From positions 2,976,001 to 3,040,000 of the forward strand of contig NZ_CP011409.1 of the NCBI RefSeq assembly GCF_001267925.1: DNA of 64,000 bases, read 5' to 3'. This stretch comes from Herbaspirillum hiltneri N3. Lineage in GTDB: Bacteria > Pseudomonadota > Gammaproteobacteria > Burkholderiales > Burkholderiaceae_D. Below the pieces are notes generated by a model. The model saw only the letters and a list, made by a program, of their open reading frames with translations, was not told the DNA's origin and did no database searches. The translations under genes were made by a program, and so were the position numbers. Shown here one piece after another: positions 36,163-45,050 of the stretch (its first letter is position 1; each line of letters opens with the position of its first letter).

Positions 36163-36867
36163 ATGCGCATACTCCTGGTCGAAGACACGGCCGACGTCGC
36201 CGAGGCGATCATCGCCCACCTGTCGCGCATCGGCCACACCGTAGACTGGCAGAGCAAGGGCAACGATGCCGCCCGGCTGGTCACCGATCCCTACGACCTG
36301 CTCATCCTCGACGTCATGCTGCCGCAGCAGGACGGCTTTTCGCTGCTCACGCGCGTGCGGGAAAAAGGCCTGTCCACGCCGGTGCTGATGCTGACCGCCT
36401 GCGGCGAAATCGAAGAGCGCGTACGTGCGCTTGATCTCGGCGCCGACGATTACCTGGTCAAGCCTTTCGACTTCCGCGAACTGGAAGCGCGCATCCGCGT
36501 CTTGCTGCGCCGCAGCGGCGGCGAAGCCACCAATCTCCTCAACTGCGCCAACCTGACCATCGACCGCAAGAGCCGCACCGCGGTGCTGGACGGCCGGCCG
36601 CTGGAACTGACGCGGCGCGAAGTCACCCTGCTCGAAATCATCGCCGCGCGCCCGGGCCGCATTTTCGGCAAGGATGAACTGATCGACCGGCTGTTCAGCG
36701 TCGACGACACGCCCAACGCCAACACCGTCGAGCAATACGTCGGCCGTCTGCGCAAAAAGCTGACCGGCGCCGGTTTTGAAATCCGCACGCTGCGCGGACT
36801 CGGCTATCAGCTGGTGCTGCTGCCTGCTGGCGCCACCACCGCCGCCCCGACTCTTCCGCAGCCATGA
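36163..36867 (+). CDS. OmpR-family response regulator, TctD/QseB-like
   Basis: The 234-residue protein has a receiver domain (VEDTADVA acidic pair, phospho-acceptor in LLILDVMLP near residue 51, Lys in LVKPFDFREL) and a winged-helix domain ending IRTLRGLGYQLVL. Overlaps the downstream kinase gene by 4 bp. The 151-bp region upstream is shared with the NitT/TauT importer operon, a plausible target. TctD of Salmonella controls tricarboxylate uptake, but similarity of style does not fix the ligand here. Confidence 0.92.
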   Translation: MRILLVEDTADVAEAIIAHLSRIGHTVDWQSKGNDAARLVTDPYDLLILDVMLPQQDGFSLLTRVREKGLSTPVLMLTACGEIEERVRALDLGADDYLVKPFDFRELEARIRVLLRRSGGEATNLLNCANLTIDRKSRTAVLDGRPLELTRREVTLLEIIAARPGRIFGKDELIDRLFSVDDTPNANTVEQYVGRLRKKLTGAGFEIRTLRGLGYQLVLLPAGATTAAPTLPQP

Positions 36868-38243
36868 TCGTCGCCGGTCGCTCGCTCTATACGCGCCTGG
36901 TGATGCGTGTGGGCATCGTGCTCACGATCAGTTCGGCGGTGCTGCTGATCGCCATCTGGATTTCCACCCAGCTGGCTGCCAATGAAGCCTACGACCGCAT
37001 CCTGTCCGGCAGCGCCTTGCAGATCGCCGAGAACACCTGGTACCAGAACGGCGCGGTCAACGTCGACGTGCCGCTGGCGGCGTTCTCGATGCTCACCGCC
37101 GGCGACCAGGTGTTCTATGTCGTGATCGATCCCGATGGCCGCACGGTTGCGGGCGATCCCGATTTCAAGCCCACGATCCCCTGGAACAAGCTGGAAGACG
37201 GTCCGCTGCTGCAGGACGGCGCCTACCTGGACACCCCCGTGCGCATGGCCGTCATCGGCCGCCGCATGCCGGTCGCCGGAGAGCATCCCTGGGCCGTGAT
37301 CGTGCTGGCGCAAACCAACAACGCGCGCATGTCCTTCGCCAAGAGCGTCGGCACACGCGCCCTGCTGGTGATCCTGGCGATGGGGGTGCTGACCGTGATC
37401 GCCGCCATGTTCACGCTGTACCAGGCGCTGTCGCCGCTCAAGAAAATCGAGGCGGCGATACGCCAGCGCGACCTCAACGACCTGTCGCCGTTGTCGATCA
37501 CGGTACCGGTCGAAACGCATGCGCTGGTCAGCTCGATCAATGCCTTCATGCAGCGGCTGGCGGTACATCGCGCCACCATGCGCCGCGTGATCGGCGACGC
37601 CGCGCATCAGTTGCGCACGCCGGTGACGGCGCTGATTTCACAGATGGAACTGTTGTCGGCGCAACATGACGACGAAGGCCGGCGGCATCACCTGGACCGC
37701 TTGCGCACCCGCACCCGCCATCTCGGCGCATTGGTCAATCAGCTGATCAACCATGCGATGGTGCAGCACCGCAGCGATACCGCAGCGCCGGAAAGCATCG
37801 ACCTGACCCAGCTGGTGCGCCAGGAAATGGCCGACATGCTGTCGCATCAGGAGCGGCTGCTTGATCTGGCCATGGAGGCTCCCGAGCAGCCCTGCGTGAT
37901 CATGGGCGACGCCATCAGCCTGCGCGAGGCGGTCAAGAACGTACTCGGGAATGCTTTGCAATATGGCGCCGCCAGCTTCCTGCACGTACAGCTGGAACGC
38001 AAGGAGGCGCAAATCGAACTGCGCGTCATCGACGATGGCCCCGGCATTCCGGAAGCCGACTGGGAACGCATCCGCAAGCCCTTCTCCCCACGCAGCGGCG
38101 AACGCATGGGCGCGAGCCTGGGGCTCTCGATAGTGGAGGAAGTCATGCGCGCGCATGACGGCCAGCTGCGTTTCGGCTATAGCGGCGCAGGCAGTTTCAT
38201 GGTGGTGCTGAGCTTCCCGGCGCAGCCGGACGGGGCGGCATAA
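36864..38243 (+). CDS. Sensor histidine kinase, TctE-like
   Basis: The 459-residue kinase has membrane segments around residues 10-33 and 166-189 bracketing a periplasmic domain of about 130 residues, HAMP, the H-box DAAHQLRTPVTAL near residue 245, N-box NVLGNALQYG and G-boxes DDGPGIP and GASLGLSIVEEV. The DAAHQLRTP form of the H-box is typical of TctE/QseC kinases. It should phosphorylate the regulator encoded upstream. A binding-protein gene follows after 30 bp. Confidence 0.92.
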   Translation: MIVAGRSLYTRLVMRVGIVLTISSAVLLIAIWISTQLAANEAYDRILSGSALQIAENTWYQNGAVNVDVPLAAFSMLTAGDQVFYVVIDPDGRTVAGDPDFKPTIPWNKLEDGPLLQDGAYLDTPVRMAVIGRRMPVAGEHPWAVIVLAQTNNARMSFAKSVGTRALLVILAMGVLTVIAAMFTLYQALSPLKKIEAAIRQRDLNDLSPLSITVPVETHALVSSINAFMQRLAVHRATMRRVIGDAAHQLRTPVTALISQMELLSAQHDDEGRRHHLDRLRTRTRHLGALVNQLINHAMVQHRSDTAAPESIDLTQLVRQEMADMLSHQERLLDLAMEAPEQPCVIMGDAISLREAVKNVLGNALQYGAASFLHVQLERKEAQIELRVIDDGPGIPEADWERIRKPFSPRSGERMGASLGLSIVEEVMRAHDGQLRFGYSGAGSFMVVLSFPAQPDGAA

Positions 38244-38273
38244 AATACAAGGCAAATTCCAGAAAAAAACGAT

Positions 38274-39143
38274 ATGAAAACATCATCATCGATCACGCTC
38301 GGGACGCAGGATCGGCTGAAATACCTGCTGCTGTCCATGTTCATTCCTTTGAGCTTCGCCCTCAATTCCGGCGCACAAGCGCAAACATCAGGAGCTGCCA
38401 TGCCCCAAACAAACCAACGAGAAAACGCCGCCCTTTTTGCGCCAGGCGGCACGCTGCGCGCCTCGATCAATCTCGGCAATCCGGTGCTGGCCGGGCTGGA
38501 CGCGAAGACCGGCGAACCGATCGGCGTATCGGTAGACCTGGCGACTGAACTGGCCCGGCGTCTCGGCGTGCCTTTGCAACTGGTCGCGGTCAAGTCGGCC
38601 GGCGCCTCGGTGGAAAACCTCGAACAGGACAAGGCCGACATCGGCTTTTTCGCGGTCGATCCCAAGCGCGCACAGGAAATCAGTTTCACCGGTCCTTACG
38701 TCCTGATCGAAGGCTATTATGCCGTGCGCGCGGATTCGCCGATCACCGGCAACGACCAGGTCGACCGGCCCGGCATCACCGTCGCGGTCGGCAACGGCAG
38801 CGCCTATGACCTCTTCCTCACGCGCGAACTGAAGAGCGCAACTATCGTGCGCATGCCGACATCCCCGGCTGTCGTGCAAGGTTTCCTGGAGCAAAACCTG
38901 AGCGTTGCCGCGGGCGTCAGGCAGCAGCTCGAACACGATGCGGCGAAGGCCGGCGGCTTGCGCATCCTCGACCAGCGCTTCATGGTGATCCGCCAGGCCA
39001 TGGGCGTGCCGAAAATCCGCGGGGAAGCTGCTGCTGCCTATCTCGCCGAATTCGTGGAAGACGTGAAAGCCTCCGGCTTTGTCGCCGCCTCGCTGGCGAA
39101 GCACAAGATCGAAGGTGCACTGGTGGCAAAACGCGGAGACTGA
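38274..39143 (+). CDS. Family-3 periplasmic binding protein (orphan)
   Basis: The 289-residue protein has an N-terminal hydrophobic signal (LKYLLLSMFIPLSFAL, cleavage near AQAQ) and a family-3 solute-binding domain: GEPIGVSVDLATELARRLGVPLQLV, DIGFFAVDPKRAQEISFTGPYVLIEGYYAVR, GNGSAYDLFLTREL. No permease is linked. It follows the kinase gene after 30 bp, which again couples a binding protein with a two-component system in this window. The ATG at 38274 has only a weak ribosome binding site. Confidence 0.86.
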   Translation: MKTSSSITLGTQDRLKYLLLSMFIPLSFALNSGAQAQTSGAAMPQTNQRENAALFAPGGTLRASINLGNPVLAGLDAKTGEPIGVSVDLATELARRLGVPLQLVAVKSAGASVENLEQDKADIGFFAVDPKRAQEISFTGPYVLIEGYYAVRADSPITGNDQVDRPGITVAVGNGSAYDLFLTRELKSATIVRMPTSPAVVQGFLEQNLSVAAGVRQQLEHDAAKAGGLRILDQRFMVIRQAMGVPKIRGEAAAAYLAEFVEDVKASGFVAASLAKHKIEGALVAKRGD

Positions 39144-39245
39144 GCGCGCCCGGCGGGACGCTTGTGCGCCGGTGCCTGTTAAACTCGCTGCGTCCTGCTT
39201 TTCCATTTTTTGCTCTTCCATTTCTTCGCTCGCCGCTAGGCAAAC

Positions 39246-40466
39246 ATGAATGAACTGAACCTCGCCTCGACGCCCCGCGATACGTCACTGCCGGACGCCC
39301 GCGTACGCCGCCGCTCGCTGATCGCCGCGTGCAGCGCGCATGCCGTGCACGACGGACTGACCGACGTCATCTATGTCTTGTTGCCTATATGGCAATCGCA
39401 GTTCGCGATCAGCTACGCCATGGTCGGACTGCTGCGCGGCTCCTATTCCGGCATGATGGCCGGCTTTCAATTATTGGCAAGCCGCCTGGCGCGGCGCTGG
39501 GGCCGTGAACGCATGCTGATCGGCGGCACTGCACTGGCCGGATGCGCCTACCTGGTCGCCGGCCAGGCCGGCGGCCTGCCGGTGCTGCTGGTGGCGCTGC
39601 TGCTGGGTGGCTTGGGCGCCAGCACCCAGCATCCGCTGGCGTCGTCGCTGGTGACCGATGCGCATGAACAAGGCGGCGGCGTCAAGGAAGCGCTGGCGCA
39701 ATACAACTTCGCCGGCGACATCGGCAAAACACTCATTCCCGGACTGGTCGGACTCTTGCTGGTGGTGGTCAGCTGGGAGACCAGCGCAACGCTGATCGGT
39801 TTGCTCGGCCTGGCTGCTGCGGCCATGCTGTGGTGGCTCATCCCGGCGCGCAGCAGCGCCGCCGCGGTCAAAGCCAAGCAAGCGCGAGCCGTTACCGGCG
39901 CCGGCTCGCCCGGCGGCTTGCTGGCGCTGCAGTTCACCGGCACGCTCGACAGCGCGGTGCGCATGGGTTTCCTGACCTTCCTGCCGTTCCTGCTGAAAAG
40001 CAAGGGTGCCGGCACTGCCGGCATCGGCATCGCGCTATCGCTGCTGTTCGTCGGCGGTGCTTTCGGCAAACTGCTGTGCGGTTACCTGGGTGCGCGTATC
40101 GGCATGATGAAGACGGTCTGGCTGACCGAGTCCGCGACCGCCTTGCTGATACTGGCGGCCGTGTGGTTGCCGCTGTCCGGCTTGATGCTGATGCTGCCGC
40201 TGTTGGGACTGGCGCTGAACGGCACGTCCTCGGTGCTGTATGGCGTCGTCCCGGATCTGGCCGGACCGGACAAGCGCGACCACGCCTTCGCGCTGTTCTA
40301 TACCGGCACCATCGGCGGCGGCGCGCTGGCGCCGATCGTGTTCGGCTACCTCGGCGACGTCGCCGGCATCCCTGTTGCGACGATGACGCTGGCAGCGCTC
40401 CTGCTGCTGACACTGCCCTTGTCCTGGCGCGTGCAGCGCGGCCTGAATACGGCGTGCAAGCCATGA
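39246..40466 (+). CDS. MFS transporter, fosmidomycin-resistance (Fsr) type
   Basis: The 406-residue protein has twelve hydrophobic segments. Its start, SLIAACSAHAVHDGLTDVIYVLLPIWQ, and the GGLGASTQHPLASSLVTDAHE and LAQYNFAGDIGKTLIPGL stretches match the Fsr branch of the major facilitator superfamily. A drug or metabolite exporter is likely; substrate unknown. It is 102 bp behind the family-3 binding-protein gene. Confidence 0.87.
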   Translation: MNELNLASTPRDTSLPDARVRRRSLIAACSAHAVHDGLTDVIYVLLPIWQSQFAISYAMVGLLRGSYSGMMAGFQLLASRLARRWGRERMLIGGTALAGCAYLVAGQAGGLPVLLVALLLGGLGASTQHPLASSLVTDAHEQGGGVKEALAQYNFAGDIGKTLIPGLVGLLLVVVSWETSATLIGLLGLAAAAMLWWLIPARSSAAAVKAKQARAVTGAGSPGGLLALQFTGTLDSAVRMGFLTFLPFLLKSKGAGTAGIGIALSLLFVGGAFGKLLCGYLGARIGMMKTVWLTESATALLILAAVWLPLSGLMLMLPLLGLALNGTSSVLYGVVPDLAGPDKRDHAFALFYTGTIGGGALAPIVFGYLGDVAGIPVATMTLAALLLLTLPLSWRVQRGLNTACKP

Positions 40467-40796
40467 GTTGCACGCCGCAACTGCCGCATCCCCGCTGACA
40501 TTTTCACTGCCGCCACCCCGCCCCCGCCGCCAACCCGGATCAATGCCCGGCTCCGGGCAACATCCAGCTCCCCGGTTGCACGCACGCGATCAAGGTTTCC
40601 TGACATACAAAGCAAAATAGCGTTGTTATAGTTTCCCTGGCACAAGTCCGTCCCGGCGCCAGCGTCGCCACGAAGGGCGATCGTTTTAACGGCCGGCTCC
40701 GTCTGTCGAGACGCATCGCAGGACTACACGACTGCCGAAGATGCATTGATATCGCGATCCAACAACACCTACAAGCGAATGAGGAAGGACGGGCAT
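40467..40796. promoter_or_regulatory. Intergenic region before the EAL-HDOD gene
   Basis: No gene is seen in these 330 bp. The motif AGCAAAATAGCGTTGTT at 40611 resembles AGCAAAATAACATTCG at 42211 in front of the PAS kinase gene. AGGAAGG before the ATG at 40797 is the ribosome binding site. An open frame continues upstream to a TTG at 40746 but without a binding site. Confidence 0.5.
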
Positions 40797-42128
40797 ATGG
40801 CTGCAGCAGCATTGAACAGGGAGGTTCAGTACCTGGGCTCGAAGGATTTTTTCCTGGCGCGCCAACCGGTATTGAATATCAGACAAGAGTTGATCGGCTA
40901 TGAACTGCTGTTCCGCAGCAGCGCGGCCAACTATGCGACCGTCACCGATGACGCCGCCGCGACCGCCACCGTGATCGAGCACGCCGCCGAGCTGGGACTG
41001 CACAACGTCATCGGATCGCTGGTCGCCTTCATCAACGTCGACGCCGCCATCCTGCTGAGCGATGCCATCTTCGTGCTGCCCAAGGAGCACGTCATCCTCG
41101 AGATACTCGAAACCGTCGAGCTGACGCTGCCACTGATGCAGCGCATCGAAGCGTTGTCAGAAGCCGGGTATGTGTTCGCCATCGACGACCTGGTGCAGGA
41201 ATCGGATCGCACCGACCTGCTCATGCGGGTGGCAGGCATCGTCAAGGTCGACGTGCTGCACATGCCGGACGACGAACTCGCGGCGCTCAGCCACAGCCTG
41301 CGACAAAAGGGCAAGAAACTGCTCGCCGAAAAAGTCGAAACCGCGGAAAAATTCAGGCTCTGCAGCGAGTACGGTTTCGACTATTACCAGGGCTACTATT
41401 TCGCCAAGCCCGACGTGTTGCGCGGTAAAAAACTGCATGCGTCCAGCATCCTGATCATGCAGATACTGGCGCTGCTCATGAAGGGCGCCAACAACTACGA
41501 GATCGTCCGCTTCATCAAGAAGGACATCGCGCTGAGCCTGATGCTGCTGCGCCTGGTGAATACGCCGATGTACGGTTTCCGCCGTCACATCGCCTCGCTG
41601 GGCCAGGCGCTGCTGGTACTGGGCGACCGCCAGCTGAAGCGCTGGCTGCAGATCCTGCTGTACGCGAATCCGGACAACGGCCGCAATGCCTCTTCGCCGC
41701 TGATGATCCTGGCCGCCACGCGCGGCAAGCTGTGCGAACTGCTGGCGCAAAAAGTCCAGCCGCGCCGCTCCAGCCGGTCCGACACCGCGTTCATGGTCGG
41801 CGTACTGTCGCTGACCGACGCCTTGCTGAACCAGGACATCGCCGACATCCTCGGCCAGATCGGCGTCTCCATCGAGGTGCGCGAAGCGCTGTTGTCGCGC
41901 TCCGGATTCTATGGCGGCCTGCTGCAACTGGCCGAGTCCAGCGAGAACCCCGAGCTGCTGGGCACGGCGCAGCGTAACGCCCTGCTCGACGAATTCCAGC
42001 TTTCCTCCGACGAGTTTTACGCTGCGCAAAAAGAAGCGTTCGAATGGGGCGACAGCATTTCGGAGAACATGGGCATGGGTGCACGCACCGCACATCCGGC
42101 CGACGGCTCGCACTCATTGTCGGAATGA
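40797..42128 (+). CDS. EAL-HDOD signalling protein (YuxH/CdgJ type)
   Basis: The 443-residue cytoplasmic protein has an N-terminal EAL-like domain (FLARQPVLNIRQELIGYELLFR; FINVDA; LEILETVE; IDDLVQES; VKVDVL; LAEKVE; QGYYFAKP) and a C-terminal HDOD domain (residues about 190-400). The metal-binding Glu, Asn, Glu, Asp pair, Lys, Glu and Gln positions of EAL phosphodiesterases can all be assigned, but the loop after the Asp pair lacks the DFGTGYSS consensus. Proteins of this class act as cyclic-di-GMP-linked or purely regulatory proteins. It precedes a PAS kinase system. Confidence 0.88.
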   Translation: MAAAALNREVQYLGSKDFFLARQPVLNIRQELIGYELLFRSSAANYATVTDDAAATATVIEHAAELGLHNVIGSLVAFINVDAAILLSDAIFVLPKEHVILEILETVELTLPLMQRIEALSEAGYVFAIDDLVQESDRTDLLMRVAGIVKVDVLHMPDDELAALSHSLRQKGKKLLAEKVETAEKFRLCSEYGFDYYQGYYFAKPDVLRGKKLHASSILIMQILALLMKGANNYEIVRFIKKDIALSLMLLRLVNTPMYGFRRHIASLGQALLVLGDRQLKRWLQILLYANPDNGRNASSPLMILAATRGKLCELLAQKVQPRRSSRSDTAFMVGVLSLTDALLNQDIADILGQIGVSIEVREALLSRSGFYGGLLQLAESSENPELLGTAQRNALLDEFQLSSDEFYAAQKEAFEWGDSISENMGMGARTAHPADGSHSLSE

Positions 42129-42303
42129 CAAACAAAGCCCGCCACCGCCCGCGAAGGTATTTTTGCAAACGCTACGAAAGCGCCCTGCTCTGCGGTATGC
42201 TGGCGCCACAAGCAAAATAACATTCGTTTCATCAAGATCGCGCCGAGACCGCTGATCCTCCTCTGAAAAACCGCACGACAAAAAAACGATCCTGACACGC
42301 GAC

Positions 42304-43863
42304 ATGAACAGCCTGAGTTGCACATCGACCGACGACGATTGCCTTAAGAAAAACGACCTCTACCGGGCGCTGGTGGATGCGTTTACCGACGGCATCGTCA
42401 TGCAGCATGCGGACGGCTCGGTGTTCGATTGCAATGGCGTGGCTGAAAGCATCCTCGAGTGCGGCAAGCAGGAAATGCGCAATGTCGCCGACCTGCTGCG
42501 CAGCCGCAAGGCCATGCGCAGCGACGGCACTTCGTTCGCGGATCAGGACTACCCGATGGTTGTCGCCTACACAACGCGGCAGCCGGTCAGCAACATCATG
42601 ATGGGCATGACCAGGCTCGACGGACGATTCTGCTGGCTGGAAGTCAGCGCCAGTCCGATCATGGTCAATCGCGACGCCGACTGCATCGGCGTGGTCACCT
42701 TCCTGCGCGAAATCACCGAACGCAAAGAAGCCGAGGAGGCGCTGGAAAAACGCCACCACGAACTTGAAAAAGGCATCTTCAAGCGCACCGCCCAGCTGGA
42801 GTTCACGCTGGGCCAACTCAAGCTCGCCGTGAGCGCCTCCAACACCGGGCTGTGGAACTGGAACCTGCGCAGCGACCAGTTCTACTTCTCGCCCGAATGG
42901 AAACGGCAGATCGGTTACGCCGACCACGAGATCGACGACGGCATAGAGGAATGGACCGCACGGCTGCACGCTGATGACGTCGAGCGCGCCGTCACGCTGA
43001 CGCGCGCTTACCTGGCGTCGCCGCAGGAGTCGCTGGAAATCGAATATCGCATGCGCCATCGCGACGGCACCTACCGCTGGATGCTGTCGCGCTCCATGGC
43101 CATGCTGGACGAAGAAGGCAAGGCGATCCTGCTGCAGGGCTCGCACGTCGACATCACCGAACGCAAGCAATCGGAAGAAAATCTGCTGGCGCTGACGCGC
43201 GAACTGCGCGACGTCTCGCGCGAGCTGGCGCGGGTGGAAGAAGCCGAACGGCGCCGCTTTGCCCAGGAGCTGCACGACACCATCGGTTCGGCCCTGGCGG
43301 CATTGAGCATCAACATGACCATCATGAGCGGGGAAATCTCCGGCACGGATTACAATCCGTCAGCCGGCATGGAGGCGCGCCTGAAGGATTCCATCGTGCT
43401 GCTGGACGACACCACCGACGCCGTGCGCCGGCTGATGGCCGAGCTGCGGCCGCCGGTGCTGGATGACTACGGACTGGAAGCGGCGCTGCGCTGGCAGTGC
43501 GAATTGTTTGCCGAACGTTCCGGCTTCCGGTTTACGGTGGACGTCTACGGCATCGCCGACCGGCTGGAACCCGAGCTGGAAATTTCGCTGTTCCGCATCG
43601 CCCAGGGCGCCATCACCAATATCGCCAAACATGCGCGCGCCGCCAATGTCGAGGTCATGCTCAACATCCTGCCGACCTCGGTTACGCTGACGATCATGGA
43701 CGACGGCGTCGGCTTCGTCCTCAACAAGCAGCGCGACCAGAAGCTGAAACCGACCTGGGGTCTGGTCTCCATGCGAGAGCGCGCGCAGGCGCTGGGCGGC
43801 CATCTGAAGATCATCTCCGAACCCGGCAAGGGCACCTGCATCGAAGTGGCGGTGGAACTGTGA
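42304..43863 (+). CDS. PAS-domain sensor histidine kinase (NarX/HisKA_3 class)
   Basis: The 519-residue kinase has no membrane segment. It contains two PAS domains (about residues 18-140 and 172-300, the second ending MLDEEGKAILLQGSHVDITERKQ), a connecting coiled coil, a HisKA_3 domain with RRRFAQELHDTIGSALAALS (His near residue 326) and an ATPase domain with NIAKHARAANV and DDGVGF. The signal must be cytoplasmic. Its stop overlaps the start of its response regulator. Confidence 0.93.
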   Translation: MNSLSCTSTDDDCLKKNDLYRALVDAFTDGIVMQHADGSVFDCNGVAESILECGKQEMRNVADLLRSRKAMRSDGTSFADQDYPMVVAYTTRQPVSNIMMGMTRLDGRFCWLEVSASPIMVNRDADCIGVVTFLREITERKEAEEALEKRHHELEKGIFKRTAQLEFTLGQLKLAVSASNTGLWNWNLRSDQFYFSPEWKRQIGYADHEIDDGIEEWTARLHADDVERAVTLTRAYLASPQESLEIEYRMRHRDGTYRWMLSRSMAMLDEEGKAILLQGSHVDITERKQSEENLLALTRELRDVSRELARVEEAERRRFAQELHDTIGSALAALSINMTIMSGEISGTDYNPSAGMEARLKDSIVLLDDTTDAVRRLMAELRPPVLDDYGLEAALRWQCELFAERSGFRFTVDVYGIADRLEPELEISLFRIAQGAITNIAKHARAANVEVMLNILPTSVTLTIMDDGVGFVLNKQRDQKLKPTWGLVSMRERAQALGGHLKIISEPGKGTCIEVAVEL

Positions 43864-44510
43864 CGGCGCCGATCCGCATCTACATCGCCGACGACCATAC
43901 CATCGTGCGCGACGGGCTGGCGGTGATGCTGCAGGTGCACAGCGACATTACCGTGGTCGGTTCCGGCAGCGACGGCCGCCAGGCCGTCAGGGAAATCGAG
44001 CAGCTGCATCCCGACATCGTCATCATGGACATCGCCATGCCGAACCTGAACGGCATCGAAGCGGCGCTGCTGCTGCGCGACGTCGCGCCCGCCGTCAAAA
44101 CCATCATGCTGTCGATGTACGCCACCAAGGAACATATCTTCCGCGCACTGCAGGCCGGTGCGCGTGGTTATCTGCTGAAGAATTCGGCCGGCTCCGAACT
44201 GGTCAATGCGATCCGCATCGTGCAGAGCGGACAGCGCTACCTGAGCCAGAAAATTTCCGACACCGTGGTCGACGACTACCTGCTCGAAAGCCGCGTGGCC
44301 GGACCGCTCGACGCCCTCAGTGCGCGCGAACGCGAAGTGCTGCAGCTGGTGGCGGAAGGCCATTCCAGCGCACAAGTGGCGGCCATGCTGTCGCTCTCCC
44401 CCAAGTCGATCGAAACCTACCGCAGCCGGCTGATGCAGAAGATCGGCGTCAGCGACCTCCCCAGCCTGGTCAAGTTCTCCATCCATCATGGACTGATCTC
44501 GCTGGAGTAA
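43860..44510 (+). CDS. NarL/FixJ-family response regulator
   Basis: The 216-residue protein starts at a GTG overlapping the kinase stop (GTGA) and reads IRIYIADDHTIVRDGL. The receiver phospho-acceptor is in IVIMDIAMPNLNG (residue about 56), the Lys in GYLLKNSAGSEL, and a LuxR-type helix-turn-helix lies at the end (LSAREREVLQLVAEGHSSAQVAAMLSLSPKSIETYRSRL). It is the partner of the PAS kinase. Confidence 0.94.
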   Translation: MTAPIRIYIADDHTIVRDGLAVMLQVHSDITVVGSGSDGRQAVREIEQLHPDIVIMDIAMPNLNGIEAALLLRDVAPAVKTIMLSMYATKEHIFRALQAGARGYLLKNSAGSELVNAIRIVQSGQRYLSQKISDTVVDDYLLESRVAGPLDALSAREREVLQLVAEGHSSAQVAAMLSLSPKSIETYRSRLMQKIGVSDLPSLVKFSIHHGLISLE

Positions 44511-44759
44511 TCGAATAGATGCAGGACGGTACGGCCATCCGATATCAGAGTAATCCCCCCGCATTTGTACGGGTCTCCCGACATCTTTTCTTACTCGCCG
44601 GCACTACCATCATGGCAGTCCGCGCCGTTTCGCCTTATCACCGCGCGCGACGCCGGCTCCAGGCGATCCACCAGATCCGCTGCGAACTCCAGCCTCACAC
44701 AGGCGACCGATTCGCAAGCATGAACACCGCCGGCATACACGACCGACCTTCATGCCGGA

Positions 44760-44978
44760 ATGAAAAAAATGCGATCACTATTTGGCCTGATATTGCTATC
44801 GATGCTGCTTTGTCTCACCGGATGCGAACGCACTCCGCTGGAGCGACTCGTCTATGAGCATGCGCGCGAACAAGCTAAAGTGAATGCCGTCAATTTCGAG
44901 CGCAACAAGGACGCCCGCGAACGCCAGCAACTGGCGCTGCGCCGGCAGTTCGGTTCGGATGACGGCGACGACGACTAA
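44760..44978 (+). CDS. Small lipoprotein
   Basis: This 72-residue product has a signal peptide with lipobox LTGC (Cys near residue 22) and a charged, probably helical mature part (ERLVYEHAREQAKVNAVNFERNKDARERQQLAL) ending in an acidic tail DDGDDD. No known family is recognised. It follows the NarL-type regulator after 249 bp on the same strand. Confidence 0.72.
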   Translation: MKKMRSLFGLILLSMLLCLTGCERTPLERLVYEHAREQAKVNAVNFERNKDARERQQLALRRQFGSDDGDDD

Positions 44979-45050
44979 GCGTACCCTGCCCGCCCCGGCA
45001 TTCGCGCGCAAAAGGCGTTACAGTTCCGCATCGGATATCGGGAAAATCAC

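Noticed and set aside
42190..42220. Possible sigma-54 promoter (TGGCGC ... GC) before the PAS kinase gene
   Set aside because: Spacing between GG and GC elements is too short and the -12 element lacks TTGC.
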